This document shows, piece after piece, positions 8,807-18,000 of a stretch of 57,775 nt of DNA. Every line of letters begins with the position of its first letter. Position 1 is the first letter of the stretch. The stretch covers positions 1-57,775 of the forward strand of contig CAZVRW010000017.1 of NCBI GenBank assembly GCA_964630265.1, written 5' to 3'. The notes below the pieces were generated by a model that was given only the letters and a program-made list of their open reading frames with translations, made no database searches and was not told the origin of the DNA. Made by a program: the position numbers and the translations under genes. This stretch comes from CAZBWP01 sp964630265 (GTDB lineage Bacteria > Pseudomonadota > Alphaproteobacteria > Rhodospirillales > Defluviicoccaceae).

Positions 8807-9273
8807 ATGCGCGAGACTAGCCAGCCCAACCCACCGCCCGCATCCGACGCGGCCACGCCCAAGCCGGAGACGGCCTCGGCGACTTCGGCCGACAATCAAG
8901 ACGCGGCTCGCGATGATGCCGCCGCCAAGACGTCGGCTCTTAATGATGCCGCCGCCAAGACGTCGGCNNNNNNNNNNNNNNNNNNNNNNNNNNNNNNNNN
9001 NNNNNNNNNNNNNNNNNNNNNNNNNNNNNNNNNNNNNNNNNNNNNNNNNNNNNNNNNNNNNNNNNNNATGATGCCGCCGCCAAGACGTCGGCTCTTAATG
9101 ATGCCGCCGCCAAGACGTCGGCTCTTAATGATGCCGCCGCCAAGACGTCGGCTCTTAATGATGCCGCCGCCAAGACGTCGGCCGGCGAGACCGCGGAGAT
9201 CGGCGGTCCCGGCGGCCCCGAGCCGACGCGTTACGGCGACTGGGAACGCAAGGGCCGCTGCGTCGATTTCTGA
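8807..9273 (+). CDS. DUF1674 / SdhAF4-like protein with decapeptide repeats (split by assembly gap)
   Basis: The C-terminus is the unmistakable DUF1674 signature GPEPTRYGDWERKGRCVDF. This family includes mitochondrial SDHAF4, a succinate dehydrogenase flavoprotein assembly factor. The N-terminus (MRETSQPNPPP) is a low-complexity Ala/Thr/Ser/Asp leader containing repeats of AAKTSALNDA. A 100-N gap lies within the repeats. Across it the frame appears broken, but the flanking repeat phases show that 5+30k bases are missing, and that restores one open frame exactly. I therefore call this an intact gene with an unresolved repeat number rather than a pseudogene. The ORF is read from the ATG at 8807, divergent from htpX. 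Confidence 0.85.
8912..9180. repeat. 30-bp coding minisatellite (AAKTSALNDA), unresolved
   Basis: Near-identical 30-base units encode the decapeptide AAKTSALNDA: one partial and one full copy before the N run, one partial and three full copies after it. The unit phase is lost across the gap by 5 bases (modulo 30). Copy number is unknown. Confidence 0.95.
8968..9067. other. Assembly gap (100 N) within minisatellite
   Basis: Exactly 100 N in the middle of the 30-bp repeat array. The repeat phase on each side implies a true missing length of 5 plus a multiple of 30, so 100 is a placeholder. Confidence 0.95.
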
Positions 9274-9307
9274 CGCCTGACCGCCGACCGACGCCGGGCC
9301 GAGCGGG

Positions 9308-11933
9308 TCAGGCGATGTCGCGGTCGGATCGTCGCTTGGCCACCGCCGCCAACGTCGCCGACGCCGGCGGATCGGACATGGTCTGCGGCGGCGGCTCGGC
9401 CGCGATCGTCGGGGGCGCCTCGGCCGCTGCGGGCGGCGCCGGGCTGCGGTGTGATCCGGCCGGCGCGCGCACGCGCAGGTTGGCGGGCGGCGCGTCGCCC
9501 TGCTTGTCGACGCCGAAATAGACGGTCTGGTGCGGGAACGGGATCTCGATGCCGAGCTCGTCGAAGCGGTTCTTCATCCGGCGATTGAACTCACGGCCGA
9601 CGGCCCACTGGCGAATGGGACGCGTCTTGATGCGTGCCTTGATGATCACCGCCGAATCGGCGAACGCGTCGACCCCGAGGATTTCGATGGGCTCGAGGAT
9701 CGAGAACTTGAACGCGACGTCCTCCTGCAACTCCGCACCCAGGTCGCGCAGCACCTGCATCACCTCGTCCACGTCCTCGCGATATGCGACGCCGACGTCC
9801 AGCAGGTAGTAGGAGAAGTCCTTCGTCAGGTTCTTGATGCGGGTGACGTCGCCGAACGGGATGGTGTGCACGGTGCCGGTGAGGTCGCGCAGCTTCACGG
9901 TGCGGATGGAGATCGCCTCGACGACGCCAGCGTTGCCGCCGATATCGACGACGTCGCCGACGACGAAGGTGTCCTCCATGAGGATGAAGAAGCCGCTGAT
10001 GACGTCGCGCACCAGCGACTGGGCCCCGAAGCCGATGGCGATGCCGAAGACGCCGGCGCCGGCGATCAGCGGCGTGATATCGACGCCGACTTCGGAGAGA
10101 ATGATGAACGTCGTCATGATGAAGAGCAGGCCCACCAGCGCCTTGTGCGCCAGCGGCAACAGCGTGCGGGCGCGGGCGCTGCGCTCGACGGTCTGACCCT
10201 CGTCGTCTTTCGCCGACAGGTAGCGCTGGACGCTGCGGCTGACCGTCTCGAAGATCAGCAGCGACACGCCGACCACGACGAGGATGGTGACGGCGCTGGA
10301 AATCGCCCGCCGACCGGTGTCCGAGGTCAACATGCCGGTGACGTCGGCGCCCCAGACCGACAGCAGCGCCAGGATCGCACCCGTGTAGACGAGGAGATCG
10401 ACGAGCGGGTAGATCAGACCGAGATGGCGTGGCGACGGGTGGGCTTCGCTCGGCGCGGCCTCTTCGCCCGGCTGGGCCTGCGGTTTGGTCAATGCCACCT
10501 CGATCAGATGGCTGGCGGCGATGGCGGTGATGCTGGCGACGACGATGATAACCACCGACAGCACGGTGCCCTTGACCATGAACAGCAGGTTGCCGGACAC
10601 GCCGAGGGTCCACACCAAGTAGACGGCGATGATGTAAATGACGGCGAGCAGATGCCAGACCTCGGCGATGCGCCGCCTGAGGATCGACCAGACCTCGAAG
10701 GTGCCCGATGCCGACGATTGTGAGCCGCGGATCACCGCGGCCACCGGCGCCCGGTACTTGATCACCATCACTGCCAGCATGACCGCGATGGCGAGGCCGA
10801 GGACTTGCAGGAGCAGCAGATAGAGGCCGCGGTTCATGCCGAGCAGCAGCGCCGCCTGCAAACCGAAATAGCCGTAAACGCCGACCTTGGTCAGCTGCCA
10901 CGACCAGCGGGACAGGCCAGTGGCGATACCATCCGACATGCCATGCAGACGCAAACTGGGCGCCGACGGAACCAACAGGAAATCCATCACCAGCATGATG
11001 AGCCGCCCCAGTACGCTGGCATTGATCAGCGCGATCGCGACCAGGCGGGTCACCACCTTCGGTTCGATCAATGTGAGCACGACGGATGCGGCGGCGGCGA
11101 AGGCCAGCACCGGCACGAGCCGAAGCAGCGTCAGCATGACCAGATGGGCGAGACGGAGGGTCAGGTACTCGGGCTGCCGTGCCTCCAGCTTCCTGCGGGG
11201 ACGCGATAGCGCGGCGCGCACCGCCCACTCGACCGCGAACGCCGCGCCCAGGACGATCGCCAGCTTGACGATGACCTCGAGCCATCGGTCGCGTTTGCGC
11301 GGATCCTGTATCTCATCGATGGCGCCGAGGACCTGGTTGGGCAGATCGGCAGTCAAAGCGGCCATGGCGACGACGAATTGGCTCGCCCGATCCACCTGGT
11401 CGGAGAGCGTATCCAGGATCTTCGCGACCGCCGGCTCGGCCTCACCCGCTTCGGCCGCCTGCCGCACGGCGATGATGTCCTTGAGCGTGGCGACAAACTT
11501 GGTCCGCTCGGCGTCGTCCTCCAGGGTCTTGAGCAGGCGTTCCAGATCGGCATTTGCAAGCGCCGCCGCCGGCGCGGTTTCGCTTGCCGCGGCGTCTGGT
11601 GCCGCGGTTTCGCTTGCCGCGGCGTCTGGTGCCGCGGTTTNNNNNNNNNNNNNNNNNNNNNNNNNNNNNNNNNNNNNNNNNNNNNNNNNNNNNNNNNNNN
11701 NNNNNNNNNNNNNNNNNNNNNNNNNNNNNNNNNNNNNNNNCGCTTGGCGCGGCGGCCGGCGCCGCAGTTTCGCTTGGCGCGGCGGCCGGCGCCGCAGTTT
11801 CGCTTGGCGCGGCGGCCGGCGCCGCGGTGTCGGCCTGCGCGAATGCGGGACCGACCGCCGTGAGGATGACGCAGGTCATCAGCCAAGCGGCAACCAGGAT
11901 GTGCCAGGTCGCGTCGAGACGTGATCGTGCCAT
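9308..11933 (-). CDS. Large MscS-type mechanosensitive channel with periplasmic repeat region (split by gap)
   Basis: The gene starts at the ATG at 11933 with a signal peptide (RSRLDATWHILVAAWLM, then cleavage near AFAQA). An Ala/Pro-rich repeat region interrupted by 100 N follows. Next come a helical periplasmic segment (LERLLKTLEDDAERT), about ten transmembrane helices, and the MscS core: pore helix PLIAGAGVFGIAIGFGAQSL, then SGFFILMEDTFVVGDVV and the beta/alpha-beta domains (VRDVISGFF, GREFNRRMKNRFDELGIEIPFP). This is the large MscK/YbdG-like architecture, which opens under membrane tension to release osmolytes. Known sequence is 842 codons with the gap removed; the frame is continuous if the missing stretch is a multiple of 3, as the 30-bp repeat phase predicts. 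The Ala/Pro-rich C-terminal tail is also low complexity. Confidence 0.88.
11581..11830. repeat. Two adjoining 30-bp coding repeat arrays in the MscS gene
   Basis: On the low-coordinate side of the N run, two identical 30-base units encode SETAAPDAAA-type decapeptides. On the other side, three copies of a related but distinct unit encode SETAAPAAAP. Both N boundaries fall exactly between units, so the missing length should be a multiple of 30. The two sub-arrays differ by several fixed bases, which suggests separate expansion of each variant. Confidence 0.92.
11641..11740. other. Assembly gap (100 N) between two repeat variants
   Basis: A placeholder of exactly 100 N placed precisely at unit boundaries of the 30-bp repeats. 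As written it breaks the reading frame of the mechanosensitive channel gene; a missing length of 30k does not. Confidence 0.95.
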
Positions 11934-12289
11934 GGAACCCCTCGGTCTCGTCGAAGCGCGTCGACCGGCGGACGTCCACGCGGCCGGCAACGGCGGCGGG
12001 AGCATCCGTCATTCAGTCGGCCGGCGAATGAGCGAACCATACTGAGGGTTGCGTGCGCCGATGCAAGAGGCACGATGCTGGCGGGGCCGCCGTGCGGCGG
12101 CCGGTCGCGCCGTCTCGGCGCGGCCGCGCGGGTCCGCTGGTCAGGAATCGTGGAACGGATCGTATTGTTCCACCCGCGACCTGGATGTAATGTTTCGCTC
12201 TGCGTTCCTTTGGCGTTGCGAATGCGCATAAGGGAGCGTTGCGGAGCGGCTCGCGCGACCGCCAACAGCGAACCAAGGAGCAGAGAATC
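11934..12289. other. Divergent intergenic region between the MscS channel and TPR genes
   Basis: 356 bases separate the divergent starts. I see no convincing gene in either strand. The centre is less GC-rich and contains a perfect inverted repeat (12150-12173). The plus-strand TPR gene has a good ribosome-binding site, AAGGAG at 12275-12280, nine bases before its ATG, which decides that start. Confidence 0.6.
12150..12173. promoter_or_regulatory. Inverted repeat GTGGAAC-N10-GTTCCAC, possible operator
   Basis: Two perfectly complementary 7-base arms separated by 10 bases lie about 117 bases upstream of the TPR gene and about 217 upstream of the channel gene. The centre-to-centre spacing of 17 bases would suit a dimeric regulator. 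There is no T run, so it is not a typical terminator. The regulator is unknown. Confidence 0.35.
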
Positions 12290-14644
12290 ATGGGGAGCGC
12301 ATCCCTCACCGCGATCGCCATCGAGCGCCTGCGCGCCCTCTTTCGGCGGCCGGCCGGCGTCAACGTCGATAGTCTTCTGGCGCAAAAGCGGGCCTTCACC
12401 ATCCTCATCGCCGACCTCGCCGGCGACGACGACGCCACCTCGCGGACCGACCACCTCGCCCGGATGCTGGCCGGCCGCGATGGCACCGCGGTGGAGCGGA
12501 TCTTCAAGCGTGTCGCCGATGTCTACAATGACGAGGCCGTCGACGACCTGGCGGCGGTGCTGCGGTCGGGGCGCCGCATCGTCCGCGAAGCCGCCGCCGA
12601 TGTGCTGGTGCACGGTTGGGTCGACCGTGAGCGGGACCTGCTGCATTTGCGCGTCCTCTCCGCCGCGCTGGCGCCCCGCGGCGAAGTGCTGGCCTATCGC
12701 TCGATCGGCGACAATCTCATTTTGCCGTCGGATTTCGGCGCCGATCTCGGCAACGTGCTGTTCGCCGTCGCGCTCGCCGGCATCGATCCGGCGACCGAAG
12801 CGCAGGTGACGGCGCTGCTGGAGCTGCTGGTGCCGGCGCTCGACAAGGCCGAGTCCGCCGTTGACGGGCCGCCGTCGGGGCTGCCGAAGCCCGCATGGGT
12901 GCGCATGCGTGCCGCCCACGGCGTCGCCACCGCGGCGGCGGGGGAGATGGGGCGCGATGCCGAGCGCATGCGCTACGGGATCGACACGCTTCGGAGTGCG
13001 CTCGCCGATAGCGATCCCGATGACGTCTCCCGCGTCTGGGCGATGACCCAGAACGGCCTCGGCCGCGCCCTCAGGGCGCTCGGCGAACTCGAGCAGAGCG
13101 CTGGCCATCTGGGCGAGGCGCTGAGCGCCTTCCGCGCCGCCCAGTCCGTGCATATTCGGACCCGGTCGCCACTGCTGTGGGCGATCATCGAGAACAACCG
13201 CGGTGCCGCCCTGTGGTCGCTCGGCCGCCGTGGCGAAGGCACGGTGCATCTCACCGAGGCATGCCAAGCCTTCCGGCTGGCGATGGACGAGCTGACGCCG
13301 AGCCGGCTGCCGGTCACCTGGGCGCGGACCCAGAACAACCTGGGCATCGCCCTCCGCCTGCTCGGCGAGCGCGAGCGGTCGACCGAGCGGGTGGCCGAGG
13401 CGGTCGCCGCCCACCGCGCGGCCCTGCAAGTGCTGACCCGCGACGAGTTGCCGTTGCACTGGGCGCGGACCATGCGCGTGCTCGCCGCCGCGCTACGCAG
13501 CATCGGCGACCGCGGCGGCTCCACCGAGCGGCTGCTCGAGGCGGAGGAGGCCTATCGCTCGGTGCTGCCGATCTACACCCGCGAGCGCATGCCGGTGGAA
13601 TGGGCGTTCACCCATGTCAGCATCGGCCGGACGCTGACCGTGCTCGGGCGGCGCACCGGCAACATCGAGAATATCGACGCCGCCATCGCGGCGTTGCAAT
13701 TGGCGCTGGAGGAATTGCCGGCGGACCGGTTCGCCATCGAACGCGCCGAGGCTCAGGTCCATCTCGGCGACGCCTTCGCCTTGCGCGCCGCGCACGACAT
13801 GGAAACGGCGCGGCTGGAAGACGCCGTGCAGGCCTATCGCGAGGCGCTGGCGGCATTCTCCCGCCTGAAGCGGCGCCTGGACTGGGCCTCGACCCAGGAA
13901 CGCATGGGGGAGGCCCTGGTTGCCCTGGGTGAGCGCGAGGAAGGCACGACGTCGTTCGAGGACGCGGTGGGGGCCTATCGGGCGGCGCTGACCATCTACA
14001 CGTGGGACGAACAGCCGTTCCATTGGGCGCTGGCGCAGCGCGACCTGGGGCAGGCGCTGGTGGCGCTGGGCCGTCGCGAGGCCGGAACGCAGCGGCTGAA
14101 GCAGGGGGTGACGGCCATCGAGGCGGCGTTGCGCGTCTACACCCCGGGACGGCTGCCGCTGGAATGGGCGGCGACACAGCACGCGCTGGGCGTGGCGCTG
14201 CGGGTGCTCGGGGAACGCGAGCGCAGCGGTCGTCGCTTCGCCGATGCCGTCGCCGCGTTCGAGGCGGCGCTGACGGAGCGGACGCGAGAGCGCGCGCCGC
14301 TCGCCTGGAGCGAGACGCAGGAGGCCCTCGGCCTGGCGCTGAAGGACTGGGCGGCGCTGGACGGCAACACGGGGCGGCTTGACCGCGGCATCCAGGCCTT
14401 GCGCGCCGCGCTGGAGATCCGGCTGCCGCAACGCCATCCGGTGGACCGGGCGACCATGCGCCTCAATCTCGCCAACGCGTTGTGGACGCATGGCGATCAG
14501 ACCGGCTCGCGCAGCGACCTGGAGCGGGCGCTCGCCGACTACCGCCAGGCGATCGCCATCCTGCAACGCCACGGCGCCGACAACCGCGCTCGCATCGCTC
14601 GGCGCAGCGAGAAACAGTTAGAAGCGCTGCTCGCCGAGGCGTGA
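12290..14644 (+). CDS. Large tetratricopeptide-repeat protein
   Basis: A 784-residue protein with no signal peptide or membrane helix. Residues 1 to about 240 form a helical N-terminal part I do not recognise. From about residue 250 to the end there is an array of TPR-like units with a period near 50-52 residues, built on a theme like WAxTQNNLGxALxxLGER, then xxAVxAYRxAL. At least ten units are visible. Such Trp-Ala-x-Thr-Gln TPR repeats are common in Rhodospirillales proteins of unknown role and usually form protein-binding solenoids. The start at 12290 is favoured by AAGGAG nine bases upstream. It lies directly upstream of, and in the same direction as, the giant LEPR-XLL gene, but 430 bases and a promoter-like element separate them, so a functional link is only possible. 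Confidence 0.8.
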   Translation: MGSASLTAIAIERLRALFRRPAGVNVDSLLAQKRAFTILIADLAGDDDATSRTDHLARMLAGRDGTAVERIFKRVADVYNDEAVDDLAAVLRSGRRIVREAAADVLVHGWVDRERDLLHLRVLSAALAPRGEVLAYRSIGDNLILPSDFGADLGNVLFAVALAGIDPATEAQVTALLELLVPALDKAESAVDGPPSGLPKPAWVRMRAAHGVATAAAGEMGRDAERMRYGIDTLRSALADSDPDDVSRVWAMTQNGLGRALRALGELEQSAGHLGEALSAFRAAQSVHIRTRSPLLWAIIENNRGAALWSLGRRGEGTVHLTEACQAFRLAMDELTPSRLPVTWARTQNNLGIALRLLGERERSTERVAEAVAAHRAALQVLTRDELPLHWARTMRVLAAALRSIGDRGGSTERLLEAEEAYRSVLPIYTRERMPVEWAFTHVSIGRTLTVLGRRTGNIENIDAAIAALQLALEELPADRFAIERAEAQVHLGDAFALRAAHDMETARLEDAVQAYREALAAFSRLKRRLDWASTQERMGEALVALGEREEGTTSFEDAVGAYRAALTIYTWDEQPFHWALAQRDLGQALVALGRREAGTQRLKQGVTAIEAALRVYTPGRLPLEWAATQHALGVALRVLGERERSGRRFADAVAAFEAALTERTRERAPLAWSETQEALGLALKDWAALDGNTGRLDRGIQALRAALEIRLPQRHPVDRATMRLNLANALWTHGDQTGSRSDLERALADYRQAIAILQRHGADNRARIARRSEKQLEALLAEA

Positions 14645-14692
14645 TCGGCGTTTCACGCCCGCATCTGCCGGCATCGACGGAATCCGGTTGGC

Positions 14693-14731
14693 GCCCCGCA
14701 AGTTCGCCCCGCAAGTTCGCCCCGCAAGTTC
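14693..14731. repeat. Three tandem copies of a 13-bp unit
   Basis: GCCCCGCAAGTTC is repeated three times without interruption, just before the AT-rich promoter region. Confidence 0.9.
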
Positions 14732-14777
14732 GGTTGTCAAATCTGGAATGTTCGTCTAGTATCTCTAAACATAGTTG
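14723..14777. repeat. 55-bp duplicate flanking the gap, left copy
   Basis: The last 55 bases before the N run are identical to the first 55 bases after it (14878-14932). The fit to both edges of the gap indicates two contig ends overlapping by a k-mer rather than a biological repeat. Confidence 0.85.
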
Positions 14778-14877
14778 NNNNNNNNNNNNNNNNNNNNNNN
14801 NNNNNNNNNNNNNNNNNNNNNNNNNNNNNNNNNNNNNNNNNNNNNNNNNNNNNNNNNNNNNNNNNNNNNNNNNNNNN
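14778..14877. other. Assembly gap (100 N), probably a negative gap
   Basis: Placed between two identical 55-base contig ends. Most likely nothing is missing and one 55-base copy should be removed. Confidence 0.8.
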
Positions 14878-14888
14878 CGCAAGTTCGG

Positions 14889-14917
14889 TTGTCAAATCTG
14901 GAATGTTCGTCTAGTAT
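14889..14917 (+). promoter_or_regulatory. Sigma-70-like promoter for the giant adhesin operon
   Basis: TTGTCA (5 of 6 matches to TTGACA) and TAGTAT (4 of 6 to TATAAT) are separated by exactly 17 bases, in an AT-rich patch about 160 bases upstream of the GTG start of the LEPR-XLL gene. The same element appears in the duplicated copy at 14734-14762, which is probably an assembly duplicate. No other promoter-like element is seen before the next four genes. Confidence 0.5.
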
Positions 14918-15074
14918 CTCTAAACATAGTTGCATTGTCCGAGGGTGAATTCGAGCGCTACCGGCGTGATGCCGGCGGGCGATCCGTGTCGAACGAATGA
15001 CGCTGCGGCGACAAAGGGATCGTGACGGTCCTCTTCGGTAATGCCGCGGCACCTGAGCGGGGAGAGCACAGGCC

Positions 15075-18000
15075 GTGGCATATCCTTTCGAGCCAGCGAC
15101 GGGGTGTGGCCGTCGCGCGCATCGGTGGACCACGGCGCGGCGTCGGGGCATGGCGCCGCCGGACCTCGGCCTCGACTGGCTGCGCCGCTTCGGCGGGCGC
15201 CTGCGGCCGCGACGGGCCGAGACGCGCGCTCACCCGCTGACCTTCGAAGCGTTGGAGCCGCGGCTGCTGCTCGCCGCCGATTTCGGCATCGACCTTGCCA
15301 ACCATTTCGCCGACGACAGCGCCGCGACCCTGCGGCTGGTCCAGGACGCCGACGATTTCGTCCAGGTTCAATACCTGGAATTGGTCGATACGGCGACCGG
15401 CGCCGGGATCATCACCCAGTCGCTGGATGGCTTCGAGACGGTGCTGATTCGCGGCACGAACTTCGACGATGCCCTGACCATCGATGACACCCTGCCGTTC
15501 TCGTTCTCGATCGTGTTCGACGGCGGCGACGGCTTCGACAGCCTCGAACTGCTGACCTCCGACGACACGTCCTGGACCATCGACGGCGAGAATGCCGGCC
15601 GGGTTTCGGGCCCGGTGGATCTCGTTTTCACCAATGTCGAGACGCTGATCGGCGCCGCCGACAACGAGGACACCTTTGCCGTCGAAGACGGCGGCACGCT
15701 CGCCGGCCTGGTCGACGGCGGCGCGGGCGGCTTCGACACGCTGGTGCTCGCCGGTGCGGCCCACGATACCCTGAGCTTCATGGCGACCGGGCCGCAGTCC
15801 GGCAGCGTCGCCGCCGGAGACCAGGTCATCCGCTACGCCGGGCTCGAGCCCATCGACGTGCTGGCCGAGGACGTCGGGGCGATGACCATCGATCTCAGCG
15901 CGCTCGACCAGGTCGTCCCCGGCGTCGGTTTCGTCCCCTCGTTCGACGTGGCGACGCTGACGGTGGGCACGACGACGGACCTGTCCTTCGTCAGCGACGA
16001 CGGCGGCTTCGAGACGGTCAACTTCAACGCCCCGAGCGTTTCGTTGACGATCAAGCTCGGCGCCGGCGACGACGTCCTCAGCGTCTCGACGCCGGGCCTC
16101 GATCTCGCCGCGTCGCTCACCATCGAGGGGGACGCGGGCGAGGATTTCGTCGGCATCGAGGGCGATCTGTCGCTGCCGGGGCACGCCCTGACGATCAAGG
16201 CGGAAGGCATCGGCGTCGGCCAGGCGATCGGCTTCATCGATCGGCCGTCCAACTGGACGCCGGGGGCAAGCTTCAGCGGCGTCGCCGGCAGTGGCGGCGG
16301 CGGCTCGGGGCTCACGGTCAACGTTGTGGTGGACGCCGACGGCACGCCCGGCGTCACGCTGGCCAACATCGGCAGCGGCTACGCCATCGGCGACGTCGTC
16401 ACCATCGTCGCGCCCGACGGCGTCGGCAGCGATGTGGACCTCACCGTGCTCGCCGCGGCGACGGCGCCGATCACCGTCACGACGCGGGCCAACCCCGCCT
16501 CGCTGGTGGGCGCCGGCGCGATCACCCTGGAGGCCGAGGAGACGGATACCTTCGCCCTCCCCTTCGTGCGGATCAAGAACACCGACACCGCCATCGGCGT
16601 CGGCCAGGCCACCATCGAGGGCGGCACGGTGCGGCTGACCGCCAATGCCGACAGCGGCTCGCTGTTCACCGACGGCGATGCCGGTGCCGAGGTGATCATC
16701 GAGACGCTGCTCAGCATCAGCGAGTTCGGCGGTGTCGCCGTCGCCAACGCCAACGCCGACATCCTGATCGGCTCCGGCGCCACCATCGACGGGCAGACGC
16801 TCGCCCTGGAGGCCACGGCGACCAGCGACGCCCGGGTGAAGACCGTCGGCGTGGCGCTCGCCGTCGCCTATGGCGAGAGCAATCCCAAGGCGCACGTGGT
16901 CGTCGACTCCGGCGCCGCGCTGACGGCGCTGGGCGACATGACCATCGACTCGCACGCCGTCAGCGTCATCGACGTGGCGGCCAAGCAGTCGCTGCTCGGG
17001 CCGACCCGGGGCGCGGTCGTCGACGTCACCGTCGCCGTCAGCGTCGCCGATATCGAGGCCCACAGCCAAGTCCATGGAGGCGCGACGCTGGCCGCCGGCG
17101 GCGCCCTTCGCGTCACCGCCAAGACCGACAAGTCCAACCTGACGGAAGCCGCGGCGGGCGCCTATGAAGACGGCTCGGTCGGCATCGGCTTCGCCTTCTA
17201 CACATCGGAGAATTCCAACCGGGCCTGGCTCGACGGCACGGCGACGGCGCAGAGCGTCGCCGTGCTCGCCGAGACCGACACGACGCGCAACGACACGTCG
17301 TCGTCGGCGGCGGTCGGCTCGGGCTTCATCGCCAACGCGTTCATCGGGCCGAAGGACAAGGTCGGCCTCGCCGGCGTCACCGGCACGGTGTTCTCGTCCA
17401 TCGCCGGCTCGGTGCGCGACGTGCAGAAGAACACCTCGCAGACCATCGCCCTCTCGGCCGCCGGCGCCATCGCGCTGGATGCGAACACGTCCATCGCCCG
17501 CATCGGCGACGGCGCCGACGTCACCGCCAATGCCGGCGGCGTCGACGTGCGGGCGCTGATCACCGATCTGCCGGAGACGAGCGCCACCAGCACCATCGAT
17601 TCGAGCGAGATTTTCGAAAAGAAGAATTCGGTCGCGCTCGCCGTCACGGTCGGCGACTTCAAGAACCATGCCGAGGCCTACATCGGCAAGGTTGCCCAGG
17701 TCGATGCGTTCGGCGCGACGGGTGGCGTGACCGTGTTCTCTCAGGTGATGATCCCCTATCAGATCACCTGGCTGGACTTCGGCAGCATTGGCGCGATCTT
17801 CGAGAAGCTGAACGCCAACTTCGGCTTCGACAACGGCTTTTTCACCTCATGGGCACGCAGCCAGGCGCAGGGTACCAACGTCGGCCTCGCCGGCTCGATC
17901 AACAAGCTGGCCTACGACAACGTCGCCGACGCCTACATCGCCGAGGGCGCCGCGATCAATCAGCGGACCGGCGCCGCCAACATCGGTCAGGTCAGCGTCG

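Larger units (their letters stand above)
14645..15074. other. Intergenic region upstream of the giant adhesin gene
   Basis: This 430-base stretch contains three direct 13-bp repeats, an exact 55-bp duplication around a 100-N gap, a promoter-like element and no gene I would call. The unique part (roughly 14732-14777 and 14887-14950) is strikingly AT-rich for this genome. A purine-rich ribosome-binding site, GGGGAGAG at 15059-15066, precedes the GTG start at 15075. Confidence 0.7.

Noticed and set aside
8912..9180. CRISPR array
   Set aside because: The repeats are contiguous with no unique spacers, and there are no cas genes.
9068..9280. MMPPPRRRLL repeat polypeptide after the first gap
   Set aside because: It arises from the wrong frame because the 100-N placeholder is not the true gap length. 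The correct frame gives AAKTSALNDA and the DUF1674 signature.
14723..14932. A biological 55-bp tandem duplication of the promoter region
   Set aside because: The identity runs exactly to both gap edges and has the length of a common assembler k-mer, so it is better explained as unmerged contig ends.
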